Source: CAWDVB01 sp963824105 (GTDB lineage Bacteria > Actinomycetota > Actinomycetes > Propionibacteriales > Nocardioidaceae). Taken from it: a DNA stretch of 64,000 nucleotides. A program made the translations under genes and the position numbers. The stretch is taken from assembly GCA_963824105.1 (NCBI GenBank), contig CAWGNN010000006.1, positions 310,001 through 374,000 of the forward strand, read 5' to 3'. Positions 33,450 to 41,318 of this stretch are shown here, one piece after another (the first letter of the stretch is position 1; every line of letters begins with the position of its first letter). A model generated the notes under the pieces. That model saw nothing but the letters and a program-made list of their open reading frames with translations, did no database searches and was not told the origin of the DNA.

Positions 33450-35546
33450 TCAGCCGGTCATGGAGCCAGTCCACGGGACCGGCGTCCACAGCTCGGTCAC
33501 CTCGCGGCGGAGCACGGGCTCGTCCGGAGAGCCCGGCTCCGATCCGAACTCCTCGGCATAGCGACGCCCTGACCACACTGCCGCGGCTATCGTCCCCGGA
33601 GCCCACGCGTCGCCGATCGCCCGGACCGACCGGAGCTCCCCGGCCGCGAGCAGATCCTGGTAGAGCGCGTCCTTCGGGAGCCTCGCGGTCACCATGACCA
33701 CCGCGTCGCACGGCAGGTCCTGGGGGACGCCGGTGAAGACGTTCTCGATCCGGACCGATCCTTGGGCGACAGACATCAGCACCTCGTTGGCCCGGATCCC
33801 GACCCCGGCGAGGAGGAGATCGCGCTGCACCTTCTCGACCTCGAGGGTCTGCTCGGTCCAGGCCGAGGCCAACGGGGCGGGTGTCACCAGGTCGACCTCG
33901 TAGCCCTCCTGGCGCAGCAGCCCGGCAAGGACCCCGCCGAGGTAGTAGTGGTCGTCGTCGAAGAGCACGACCTTCCGCCCGGAGGGCCGCTCCCCCGCCA
34001 TCAGATCGTCCGGAGTCAGCAGCTGGGCTCCGGCGTCGATCGGGATCGGCGTGGTGTGCCAGCGCGCGACTCCGTCCGCACGCCAGGAGGCTCCGGTCGC
34101 CACCGCGACGTGCTCGAACCCGAACTCCAGCACGTCGTCGGCGGAGAAGGGGCTCTCCCGGTGGATCTCGACGTTCGGCAGTCCGGCGATGGTCTGCAGC
34201 CGATAGTCGACCACCCGGCGCCACGCCGCGAGGCCAGGGAGCGCGGCCTCCTTGAGGACCCTCCCGCCCAGCTCGCGGGAACCCTCGGCCACGACCACGT
34301 CGTAGCCCCGGATACCGAGGGCCCGGGCCGCCTCCAGCCCGGCCGGGCCGGACCCCACCACGAGGATCCGCTCGGGTGCGTGGCGCGGACGGATGCGCTC
34401 GGGATGCCAGCCGCGGCGGAACTCCTCCCCCATGCTCGGGTTCTGGGTGCACCGGATCGGCGACATGGTCAGGTCGCCGGAGACACACACGTTGCAGCCG
34501 ATGCACTCCCGGATCTGCTCCAGCTGCCCGTCGCGGATCTTGTTGGGCAAGAAGGGGTCGGCGATCGACGGGCGCGCCGCTCCGATCAGGTCCAGCACTC
34601 CGGATCGCACCTGGTGGACCATCAGGTCCGGAGACGTGAAGCGACCCACCCCGACGACAGGCTTGCTGGTCAGCTGCTTCAAGCCCCGGACGAGCTGCTC
34701 CTGCTCGCCCTCGGGGCCGAAGCGGGAGGTGTTGGAGTCTGCCGCCCAGTCGCCCAGGACGAAGTCCCAGAGGTCCGGTAGCTCGCCGATCTCGGCGAGA
34801 ACCTCCTCGATGTGCTCGCGGCGCAGGCCGTCGGAGACGTGCGGCTCCTCCACGCTGATCCGACAGGCGATCGCTGCCCGGCCCTCGGCGACCTCCCGGG
34901 CGTCCTCGATCAGCTCGCGGAGCAGTCGCATCCGGTTGCGGGCGCTGCCGCCGTACTCGTCGGTGCGCTGGTTGTAGCGAGGGGACAGGAAGTGCTGGGC
35001 GGCGCCCATGCCGTGCCCGGCGTAGATATAGACCAGGTCGTAGCCGGCCCGGAAGGACAGCTCCACGGCGTTGCGATGCCAGCGCCGAAGATCGGCGATG
35101 TCCTGCTTGGTCATCGCCCGTGCCTGCACCGGCGGATAGCCGTAGGTCACGACGGGGAGGTGATGGGTCGCCATCGGAGTCTCGCGCGTCGTGAGGTTCG
35201 GCGCGTTCAACCCGCCGTGGACCAGCTCGATCCCGGCCAGGGCGCCTCCGGCGTGGATCTCCGAGGCGATCAGGGAGAGCGCGGGCAGATCCTTCTCGTC
35301 CCACGCGCGCAGCTCGATGTAAGGGGTCAGGTCCGAGGTCGGGTGGATCTCGACCTCCTCGGTGCAGACCACACCCCAGCCGCCCTCCGCCTTCGCGCGA
35401 CGCATCGCGGCCTGTGCACTGGGGTCGCGGTAGCCCATGCCGTTGCAGTGCGGCACCTGGAAGAACCTGTTCTTGGTGACCAGCGGGCCGATCTGCACCG
35501 GCTCGAACAGCACGTCGTACGGCGACGGCACCGGTTGAGTGCTCAT
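33450..35546 (-). CDS. trimethylamine/histamine dehydrogenase-family amine dehydrogenase
   Basis: A 698-residue iron-sulfur flavoprotein. Its N-terminal TIM barrel has FFQVPHCNGMG with Cys34 at the site of the 6-S-cysteinyl-FMN bond, and the Tyr175/His178 pair of the catalytic triad. The 4Fe-4S motif is CIGCNVC plus Cys366 (cysteines 348, 351, 354, 366). An ADP/NAD-like domain (RILVVGSGPAGLEAARALG, about residue 395) follows. Residues forming the aromatic bowl that holds trimethylammonium differ: Tyr60 corresponds to Glu64 and Trp355 to Asp358. This resembles histamine dehydrogenase of Nocardioides simplex (from memory) more than trimethylamine dehydrogenase. It would oxidatively deaminate or demethylate an amine and pass electrons to ETF. 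Its ATG overlaps the stop of the dimethylglycine dehydrogenase-like gene. Confidence 0.88.
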   Translation of the reverse strand: MSTQPVPSPYDVLFEPVQIGPLVTKNRFFQVPHCNGMGYRDPSAQAAMRRAKAEGGWGVVCTEEVEIHPTSDLTPYIELRAWDEKDLPALSLIASEIHAGGALAGIELVHGGLNAPNLTTRETPMATHHLPVVTYGYPPVQARAMTKQDIADLRRWHRNAVELSFRAGYDLVYIYAGHGMGAAQHFLSPRYNQRTDEYGGSARNRMRLLRELIEDAREVAEGRAAIACRISVEEPHVSDGLRREHIEEVLAEIGELPDLWDFVLGDWAADSNTSRFGPEGEQEQLVRGLKQLTSKPVVGVGRFTSPDLMVHQVRSGVLDLIGAARPSIADPFLPNKIRDGQLEQIRECIGCNVCVSGDLTMSPIRCTQNPSMGEEFRRGWHPERIRPRHAPERILVVGSGPAGLEAARALGIRGYDVVVAEGSRELGGRVLKEAALPGLAAWRRVVDYRLQTIAGLPNVEIHRESPFSADDVLEFGFEHVAVATGASWRADGVARWHTTPIPIDAGAQLLTPDDLMAGERPSGRKVVLFDDDHYYLGGVLAGLLRQEGYEVDLVTPAPLASAWTEQTLEVEKVQRDLLLAGVGIRANEVLMSVAQGSVRIENVFTGVPQDLPCDAVVMVTARLPKDALYQDLLAAGELRSVRAIGDAWAPGTIAAAVWSGRRYAEEFGSEPGSPDEPVLRREVTELWTPVPWTGSMTG

Positions 35547-38024
35547 GACTTCACCCTCTTGCTCGATGGGTCGTAGAGAGGCCGGAGCGAGACCTGTGCG
35601 GGAATGCGCTCGCAGGCCACCTCCACCTCGTACTCGCGGGCGAGCAGGGCGGGGCCGTCGAGGCTGCCCTCCTCGGTGGACACGTAACCAAGACCGAGCG
35701 GCGCACCGACGGTGTGCCCGTAGGCGCCGGAGGTGATCCGGCCCACGATGCTCCCGCCGCTCCAGACCGGCTCGTTGTGATACAGCAGCGGACCGTCGTC
35801 AGGCAGCCGGAACTGCAACAGCCGCTGCGCGGGCCCGTTCTCGCGGTGCGCGAGCAGGGCCTCCCTGCCGATGAAGCCACCCGGCTTGTCCCAGGCCACC
35901 GCGAACCCGAGACCTGCTTCCAGCGGGGTCTCGTCGGTGGAGACGTCGTGACCCCAGCTGCGGTAGCCCTTCTCCATCCGTAGCGAGTCGAGTGCGTGGT
36001 AGCCGCACAGCCTGAGACCCACCGAGCGCCCGGCGTCCTCGATCGTGTCGAAGACCCCGGCGGCGAACTCGGTGGGCACATACAGCTCCCAGCCCAGCTC
36101 GCCCACGTAGGTGATCCGGCTGGCTCGCACACGCGCATACCCGAGGTCGACCACACGCGAGGTCCCGAAGGGGAAGTGCTCGTTGTCGAGGTCGACGTCC
36201 ACCAGCCCGGCGAGCAGCTCCCTCGATCTGGGACCCATCACGCTCAGGACCGAGAGGCCGGAGGTGATGTCGGTGACGGCGCAACGAGCATCCGCCGGGA
36301 TGTGCTCGGTGAGCCAGGCGAGGTCGCGGATCTGGGTCGCCGCGGCCGTGACGACAAGGAAGCGGTCCTGCGGCCTCGCGGGTCACCGTCAGGTCGGCCT
36401 CGATGGTGCCACGATCGTTGAGCCACTGCGTGTAGACGATCCTCCCGACCGGGACGGCCACGTCGTTGGCGCACACCTGGTTGAGCACCCGCTCCGCGTC
36501 CGGTCCCTGCACGAGGAACTTGCCGAACGACGACAGGTCGAACAGACCGACGCCCTCACGGACCGCCTGATGCTCCTCCCCCGAGTGGGGGAGCCAGTTC
36601 TGTCGGCCGTAGCTGTAGTGGTACTCGGGCTCGACGCCGTCCGGGGCATACCAGTTGGGCCGCTCCCAGCCGGCCACGACGCCGAAGCAGGCACCTCGCT
36701 CGGCCAGCCGGTCGTGCAGGACCGAGCGCCGAGCGCCGCGGGCCGTCTCGGGCTGGCGGTACGGCCAGTGCATCGCGTAGAGCAGTCCCAGCGCCTCGAC
36801 CGTCCGGTCCCGCAGGTAGGACGCGTTGTGCTGGAACGGCATCATCCGGCGAACGTCGACATCCCACACGTCCATCGGAGGATGCCCGTCGACGATCCAG
36901 TCCGCCACGACCTTCCCGGCGCCGCCGGAGGACTGGATCCCGATCGAGTTGAAGCCGCAGGCCATGAAGAGCCCCGGGACGTCCGGAGACTCGCCCAACA
37001 GATAGCGGTCATCGGGGGTGAACGACTCGGGGCCGTTGAAGAACAGCTGGATCCCGGTCTGCGCCAGCGTCGGCACTCGATGCGTCGCGCTCTCCATCAT
37101 CGGCTCGAGATGGTCGAAGTCGGCCGGCAACGTCCCGAAGGAGAACTCCTCCGGAATCCCCCGGCGACCGCTCTCGCCGGGGACGGGCCATGGCTTGGCA
37201 ACCGGCTCGAACCACCCGACCAGCAGCTTGCCCGTCTCCTGCTTGAAGTAGGCGTAGCTGTCCTGGTCGCGCAGGACCGGCATCTGCGGCGACAGCTCTT
37301 CGATGGGCTCGGTCACCACGTAGTAGTGCTCCGCGGCGTGCAACGGCACCACTGCGCCGACCGAGCCGCCGAGCTCGCGGCCCCACATCCCCGCGGCGTT
37401 CACCACCACGTCGCAGCGGATCCGGTGCGGCTCCCCACCCACCGAGCACTCCACTCCCACAGCACGGCCGCCCTCAACCAGGATGCGGTCGACCGGGGTG
37501 TTCTCCCGGACGACGACCCCCGCCGCTCGGGCTCCCTGGGCCAGCGCCCGCGTGGTGTCGACCGGGTTGGTCACGCCGTCACCGGGCAGGAAGACCCCGC
37601 CGACCAGGTCGTCCACTCGCGCGAGGGGGACCATCTCGGCGATGGCCTGCTGGTCGAGCAGCTCCACCTGCAAGCCGAAGACCCGGGCCATCGATGCCTG
37701 TCGCTTCAGCTCCTCGAAGCGTTCCGGATTGGCCGCGACGCTCACCGAGCCGGTCTGACGGAATCCGGTGGCCTGACCGGTCTCGGCCTCCAGGGACGCG
37801 AACAGTCCGCTGGTGTACTGGGCGAGGCGGGTCAGGTTGTGTGTCGCCCGCAACTGCCCGACCAGGCCGGCGGCGTGCCACGTCGTACCGCTGGTCAGCT
37901 CCTTGCGCTCCAACAGCACGACATCGGTCACGCCTCGTCGAGCGAGGTGGTACGCAATGCTGCAGCCGACGATCCCACCGCCGACGATGACGACTCTCGC
38001 GCTCTCGGGTAGCTCGTGTCCCAT
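35543..38024 (-). pseudogene. dimethylglycine/sarcosine dehydrogenase-like flavoprotein with GcvT domain, frameshifted
   Basis: A strong GAGGGGGA ribosome-binding site precedes the ATG at 38024. The first frame encodes a FAD oxidoreductase: RVVIVGGGIVGCSIAYHLAR, then SGTTWHAAGLVGQLR with the histidine that carries covalent FAD in this family, and MACGFNSIGIQSSGGAGKV. It continues into the GcvT-like folate domain (FDLSSFGKFLVQGPDAERVL) as far as LTVTREAA. At about 36,366-36,372 one extra base moves the reading frame. The other frame resumes with DRFLVVTAAATQIRDLAWLT and ends normally at 35543. Rejoined, the protein is about 826 residues, the family norm. It would demethylate dimethylglycine, sarcosine or a related N-methyl compound and hand one-carbon units to tetrahydrofolate. 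A sequencing error is a real alternative to gene loss. Confidence 0.82.
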
Positions 38025-38039
38025 GGGGTCCCCCTCTCG

Positions 38040-38708
38040 TCAGTCCGGCTCGGCGTCGCTGGTGACGTCGAGCAGCCGACCGGCAAGGTCGACCATGATC
38101 TGGGTCGGGGTGGTACCCCCGTCGGTGAAGAACGGATCCCGCAGCACCATCGGGACCGCGATGCCGTCGGCAAGGGCGGTGAGCTGGAAGGCCGCCAAAG
38201 CAGGGTCGATGTCGGAGCGGAACCGACCGCCCTCGATCCCGGCCCGGACGACCTGCTCGATCAAGCCGCGCCACTGCCGATACACCTGATTGGCGTCCTC
38301 GCGCAGCTCGGCGTCGCGGATCGCGGCGCGCCAGTACTCCACCCAGGTGCGCCACACGGTGCCGGACTGATCCCCCTCTGCCACGCCGATCCCCAACAAC
38401 CGGCGTAGCTGCCTCCAGGGGTCGTCTCCCGCGCGCAGCGAGTCCGACATCGCTTCCAGCTCCTGGAAGGCGACCTGGTGGAAGGTGGCGTGCAGCAGAT
38501 CCTCACGGTTGCCGAAGTAGTACTGCAGGGTGCTCACCGGCACTCCGCTGGCCTCGCTGACATCGATGAACCTGGTCGCCTCGGCGCCCCGCTCGGCGAC
38601 GACGTCCGCGGCGGCCCGGAGGACCTCCTCCTTGTTGCGTCCCGCGCGTCGCCTGCGACGGCCGGCATCGGGGCTTCTGGGGCGCTGTGCGGGCGAGGAG
38701 ACGACCAT
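38040..38708 (-). CDS. TetR-family regulator
   Basis: A 222-residue repressor. After a 22-residue basic tail the helix-turn-helix domain runs EEVLRAAADVVAERGAEATR, FIDVSEASGVPVSTLQYYFG, NREDLLHATFHQVAFQELEA. The ligand domain contains VWRTWVEYWRAAIRDAELRE and QVYRQWRGLIEQVVRAGIEG. It is a close paralog of the regulator at 38823-39500: the same WVEYWRAA and YRQWRG blocks recur. It lies 15 bp upstream of the dimethylglycine dehydrogenase-like gene, so it is probably co-transcribed with the amine-catabolism genes and represses them. Palindromes at 38706-38737 overlap its start and are good candidate operators. Confidence 0.9.
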   Translation of the reverse strand: MVVSSPAQRPRSPDAGRRRRRAGRNKEEVLRAAADVVAERGAEATRFIDVSEASGVPVSTLQYYFGNREDLLHATFHQVAFQELEAMSDSLRAGDDPWRQLRRLLGIGVAEGDQSGTVWRTWVEYWRAAIRDAELREDANQVYRQWRGLIEQVVRAGIEGGRFRSDIDPALAAFQLTALADGIAVPMVLRDPFFTDGGTTPTQIMVDLAGRLLDVTSDAEPD

Positions 38709-38737
38709 ACGTATGACGGTACTGTATGGCGATACAG
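38706..38737. promoter_or_regulatory. paired palindromes, putative TetR operator
   Basis: CATACGTATG (38706-38715) is a perfect 10-bp palindrome that includes the TetR start codon. CTGTAT (38722-38727), a 4-bp spacer and ATACAG (38732-38737) form a second perfect inverted repeat. Both share a GTAT/ATAC core and are unusually AT-rich for this genome. The position suits autoregulation by the TetR protein that begins here. Confidence 0.6.
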
Positions 38738-38822
38738 GTTTGTGTCAACGCTGCGACCAATTTTCCAAACCCAGGGCGAATCAGCGGTTCCGGCGAGCGA
38801 CCGTCCACCGGCCGCGGTCAGG

Positions 38823-39500
38823 TCAGCCTTCGCCGCCCGGCAACGGCTGAAGACCCACGATCCGGGCGACCGCGTCGACGACGACCTCGGTGACCGAGTG
38901 CTTCAACTCCCTCAACCCGCCGTCCCGAGTCACCAGCGGCACGGACATGCCGTCGACGACGGCTGAGATCTGGAACGCCACGGCATCGGAGTCGAGAGTG
39001 ACCGAGAAGCGGCCCTGCTCGACTCCTTGCCGCACGACCTGCTCCACGAAACCACGCCACTGGCGGTAGACCTCGAGTGCGTCCTCACGGACTCGGGCGT
39101 CGCGGACGGCGGCTCTCCAGTACTCCACCCAACTGCGCCAGACGAACTGGGTGTCCTCGTTCTCCATCATGGAGATCTCCATGAACGCGCGGAGCCGGTC
39201 CCACGCGTCTTCGCCGGCCCGCATCGCCTCGCTCATCTCCCTGAGCTCCTGGAAGGCGAGGTGCTGGAAGGCGGCGTAGAGCAGGTCCTCACGACTGCCG
39301 AACTGGTACTCGAGGGTGCTGATGGGGATCCCGGAGCGCTCGCTGATGTCGCTGATTCGAGCCGACTCGAAACCGCGGTCGGCGATCACCTCTGCCGTAG
39401 CGACCAGGATCGCTTCCCTGCTCTGCGGTGCATAACCGGTGCCCCGAATGCGGAAGGAACCCGACCCGCCAGCGGCGTCACCGGTCGTTGAAGGCTCCAT
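38823..39500 (-). CDS. TetR-family regulator, paralog of the 38040 gene
   Basis: 225 residues from the ATG at 39500; the region further upstream in frame is low-quality and contains the operator-like palindrome. Helix-turn-helix: REAILVATAEVIADRGFESA, RISDISERSGIPISTLEYQF, GSREDLLYAAFQHLAFQELR. The ligand domain has VWRSWVEYWRAAVRDARVRE and EVYRQWRGFVEQVVRQGVEQ, nearly the same as its neighbour, which indicates tandem duplication. Similar ligand pockets suggest that both sense related metabolites, perhaps methylated amines or their CoA products (inference). 114 bp separate it from the other TetR start. Confidence 0.9.
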   Translation of the reverse strand: MEPSTTGDAAGGSGSFRIRGTGYAPQSREAILVATAEVIADRGFESARISDISERSGIPISTLEYQFGSREDLLYAAFQHLAFQELREMSEAMRAGEDAWDRLRAFMEISMMENEDTQFVWRSWVEYWRAAVRDARVREDALEVYRQWRGFVEQVVRQGVEQGRFSVTLDSDAVAFQISAVVDGMSVPLVTRDGGLRELKHSVTEVVVDAVARIVGLQPLPGGEG

Positions 39501-39539
39501 TCGCACGACCGTACAGGCCAGCCAGTTGGGTGACGAGGA

Positions 39540-39556
39540 GTGGTTCGCCGAACCAC
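39540..39556. promoter_or_regulatory. perfect 17-bp palindrome upstream of the second TetR gene
   Basis: GTGGTTCG (39540-39547), a single central C and CGAACCAC (39549-39556) are exact inverted repeats, 40 bp upstream of the ATG at 39500. Length, symmetry and position suit a TetR dimer site, so autoregulation is likely. The sequence differs from the palindromes at 38706-38737, so the two paralogs may no longer share operators. Confidence 0.55.
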
Positions 39557-39562
39557 ATCGCC

Positions 39563-39582
39563 CCGGGCAACTCAGTGCCCGG
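39563..39582. repeat. hairpin-forming inverted repeat
   Basis: CCGGGCA (39563-39569) and TGCCCGG (39576-39582) form a 7-bp stem with a 6-base loop. There is no T-run on either side, so it is not a standard intrinsic terminator. It sits in the 254-bp non-coding stretch between the second TetR gene and abiEii, which holds no convincing gene. Confidence 0.5.
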
Positions 39583-39713
39583 AATAGGCGGTCAGGCTCC
39601 GATCGTCGATATGAGCGCCCTGTCTCGCCAACGCAGGGTTGTCCCTGGGGCGGTTCGATCTCAGACGAGTCAGGGGAGGTGCAGGACGACCGACCGGCCC
39701 CCACGGTTTGGTC

Positions 39714-39729
39714 CCTCTCGTGTGAGAGG
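39714..39729 (-). terminator. possible terminator hairpin after abiEii
   Basis: CCTCTC (39714-39719), loop GTGT and GAGAGG (39724-39729) form a perfect 6-bp stem 25 bp beyond the abiEii stop. No clear T-tract follows, so it may be a Rho-type pause hairpin or mRNA-stabilising structure and not an intrinsic terminator. Confidence 0.35.
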
Positions 39730-39754
39730 TACGGCCCTGGGCGTCTTCGGGCTG

Positions 39755-40534
39755 CTAGTCCAATTGCTCGCCGAGCGCGTGGGTCCAGCCTTGGCGGACC
39801 TCGCGGAGAGCCCGCTCGGCGGTGACGTCCAGGCGGGTTTGGCCACTGAGCGATGCTCGCCAGTCCCGCTCGCTGGGTGCCGTGGTGAACATGAAGGGGC
39901 GTGGCGCGTTCCCGGTGGGGCCGTATCGCGCGAAGAGCGTGGCTGCCTCGGTGGTGAGCGCGCCGATGTCGTTCAGGGCCCAGAGGTCGTAGAGGTCACG
40001 CGGTGCACCACGGTCACTCCATGCGACCGTCTTCCACCCCACGAACGACGGGAGCGTCGGCACAGTCAGCGTGGCGGGCGCAGCGTCGGCGTATCGCTGC
40101 TCCACGACACGCCGCTCGACCGGCCAGGCGGGGTAGTGCTCGCCACGTAGGAGTTGCACCTTGACTTGCGCACCGGCCGCGGACAGCACTGCCGCGTCGG
40201 TGTCATGGTCGGAGAAGCCGGGCGCCCAGGTCGGCCGGCCATGGGTGCGCATCAGGGCTCGCTCGAGCGTGGTCACGAGTCTGGGGATGACTTCGACTCG
40301 CGGTGCCGTGGCAATCAGGTCGATGTCTTCCGACATCCGAGCGTGGACCAAGTGCGTACGGCTGAGTGCGGTGCCGCCGAAGAAGATCAGGCCGTCGTCG
40401 CAGCACGTGGAGATGGCAGCGAGCATGTGTGAAATGAGGTGGTCTCGGCGGACCTGCTGCTCGGCGACTCCGAACCGCTCGGTCTCGCGACGCAGGTCTT
40501 CCAGCAAGAGCCCCGTAGCGTCCGCCTCGGTCAC
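39755..40534 (-). CDS. abiEii: AbiEii/AbiGii-family nucleotidyltransferase toxin
   Basis: 259 residues from the GTG at 40534, overlapping the antitoxin stop (GTGA). The nucleotidyltransferase motif FFGGTALSRTHL followed by ARMSEDIDLIA is the G-S/T-x-L...S-x-DID-L signature of AbiEii and MenA-type toxins. The downstream FVGWKTVAWSDRGAPRDLYD holds the lysine/aspartate motif that completes the active site. These toxins halt growth, often by modifying tRNA or nucleotides, and stop phage spread by abortive infection. It is paired with the AbiEi-like antitoxin immediately upstream, a type IV arrangement in which the proteins do not bind each other (family knowledge). Confidence 0.9.
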   Translation of the reverse strand: MTEADATGLLLEDLRRETERFGVAEQQVRRDHLISHMLAAISTCCDDGLIFFGGTALSRTHLVHARMSEDIDLIATAPRVEVIPRLVTTLERALMRTHGRPTWAPGFSDHDTDAAVLSAAGAQVKVQLLRGEHYPAWPVERRVVEQRYADAAPATLTVPTLPSFVGWKTVAWSDRGAPRDLYDLWALNDIGALTTEAATLFARYGPTGNAPRPFMFTTAPSERDWRASLSGQTRLDVTAERALREVRQGWTHALGEQLD

Positions 40535-41172
40535 GGCACCAACCCCGCTTCGCGAACTCGGTCGAGCGCACGCCCCAGTCGCTGCGTCCTCGCGATCTCG
40601 GCGAGCAGCTCGCCGTCGCACCGCGGCGCCAGTGCGCGCAGCGCGCCGTCGACCTCCTCGGCAAGCCCGTCCTGGTCCGGCCGATGGGCCAGGTCGAGCA
40701 GCGTCTGCTCCGGCGTGGTGACCAGACACGGTCCGAGCTCGGTCTGCATGATCTCGAGCTGCATGACATCCAGGTCGCGAACGAGGAAGCGCACGACGGC
40801 GTCCCGGTCAGTCAGCTCGATGCTCCGGCGACGACGCGGCGTGCCCACCACGGCAACGCTGACCGCTCGGGGGACGGCATGATGCATCCGCGCCGCGCTG
40901 ATCCCCATCAGAGCGAAGCCGCGCGCACCGAGACCAGCAGCAGCGACACCCGCAGCGGCAGCCTCCAGCGTCGGCATCCACCCCGTCCCCACCCGGTCCT
41001 GAGGGACAACCGTGAAGTAGCCATCGGCGAGTCGATGGACCAAGCCCCCCCTTGCGAGGCGAGCCAGCTGCGAGCGAGGGTGCGCATAAGCCGTCACATC
41101 CCGCGCTCGGACGGTCCTCAAAGGGGCCTGTGCCAACCCGGCCGGCAGCCCTGCAGTCCTGGCCGTTACCAT
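40531..41172 (-). CDS. abiEi: AbiEi-like antitoxin and autorepressor
   Basis: A 213-residue protein with an N-terminal winged-helix region (QLARLARGGLVHRLADGYFT, about residues 35-54), then the AbiEi C-terminal domain (ALMGISAARMHHAVPRAVSV, RDLDVMQLEIMQTELGPCLV, TTPEQTLLDLAHRPDQDGLA). AbiEi proteins repress their own promoter by binding inverted repeats and neutralise the toxin without binding it. Directly upstream is a perfect inverted-repeat pair (41181-41235) that fits this. The ATG at 41172 lies 9 bp from the first repeat. The pair sits alone between housekeeping genes, as expected of a mobile defence module. Confidence 0.88.
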   Translation of the reverse strand: MVTARTAGLPAGLAQAPLRTVRARDVTAYAHPRSQLARLARGGLVHRLADGYFTVVPQDRVGTGWMPTLEAAAAGVAAAGLGARGFALMGISAARMHHAVPRAVSVAVVGTPRRRRSIELTDRDAVVRFLVRDLDVMQLEIMQTELGPCLVTTPEQTLLDLAHRPDQDGLAEEVDGALRALAPRCDGELLAEIARTQRLGRALDRVREAGLVP

Positions 41173-41180
41173 CCCTCACC

Positions 41181-41235
41181 TCACATAACTACACTGATCG
41201 TACTCTCTGAAGATACGTTCCATGTAGTTATGTGA
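41181..41235. promoter_or_regulatory. 13-bp perfect inverted repeat, putative AbiEi operator
   Basis: TCACATAACTACA (41181-41193) and its exact reverse complement TGTAGTTATGTGA (41223-41235) flank a 29-bp centre. The arms begin 42 bp apart, almost exactly four helical turns, so two AbiEi molecules would bind the same face of the DNA. The arms are far more AT-rich than the surroundings. The abiEi promoter probably lies within or beside them. Confidence 0.75.
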
Positions 41236-41318
41236 ACGAAGGTACCCAGTCGAGAGGAAACCTCACCATCCGAGTGGGGCCGCCCGAGGTTCGAGCCCCC
41301 GACCTGCGCGAGCCCCGG

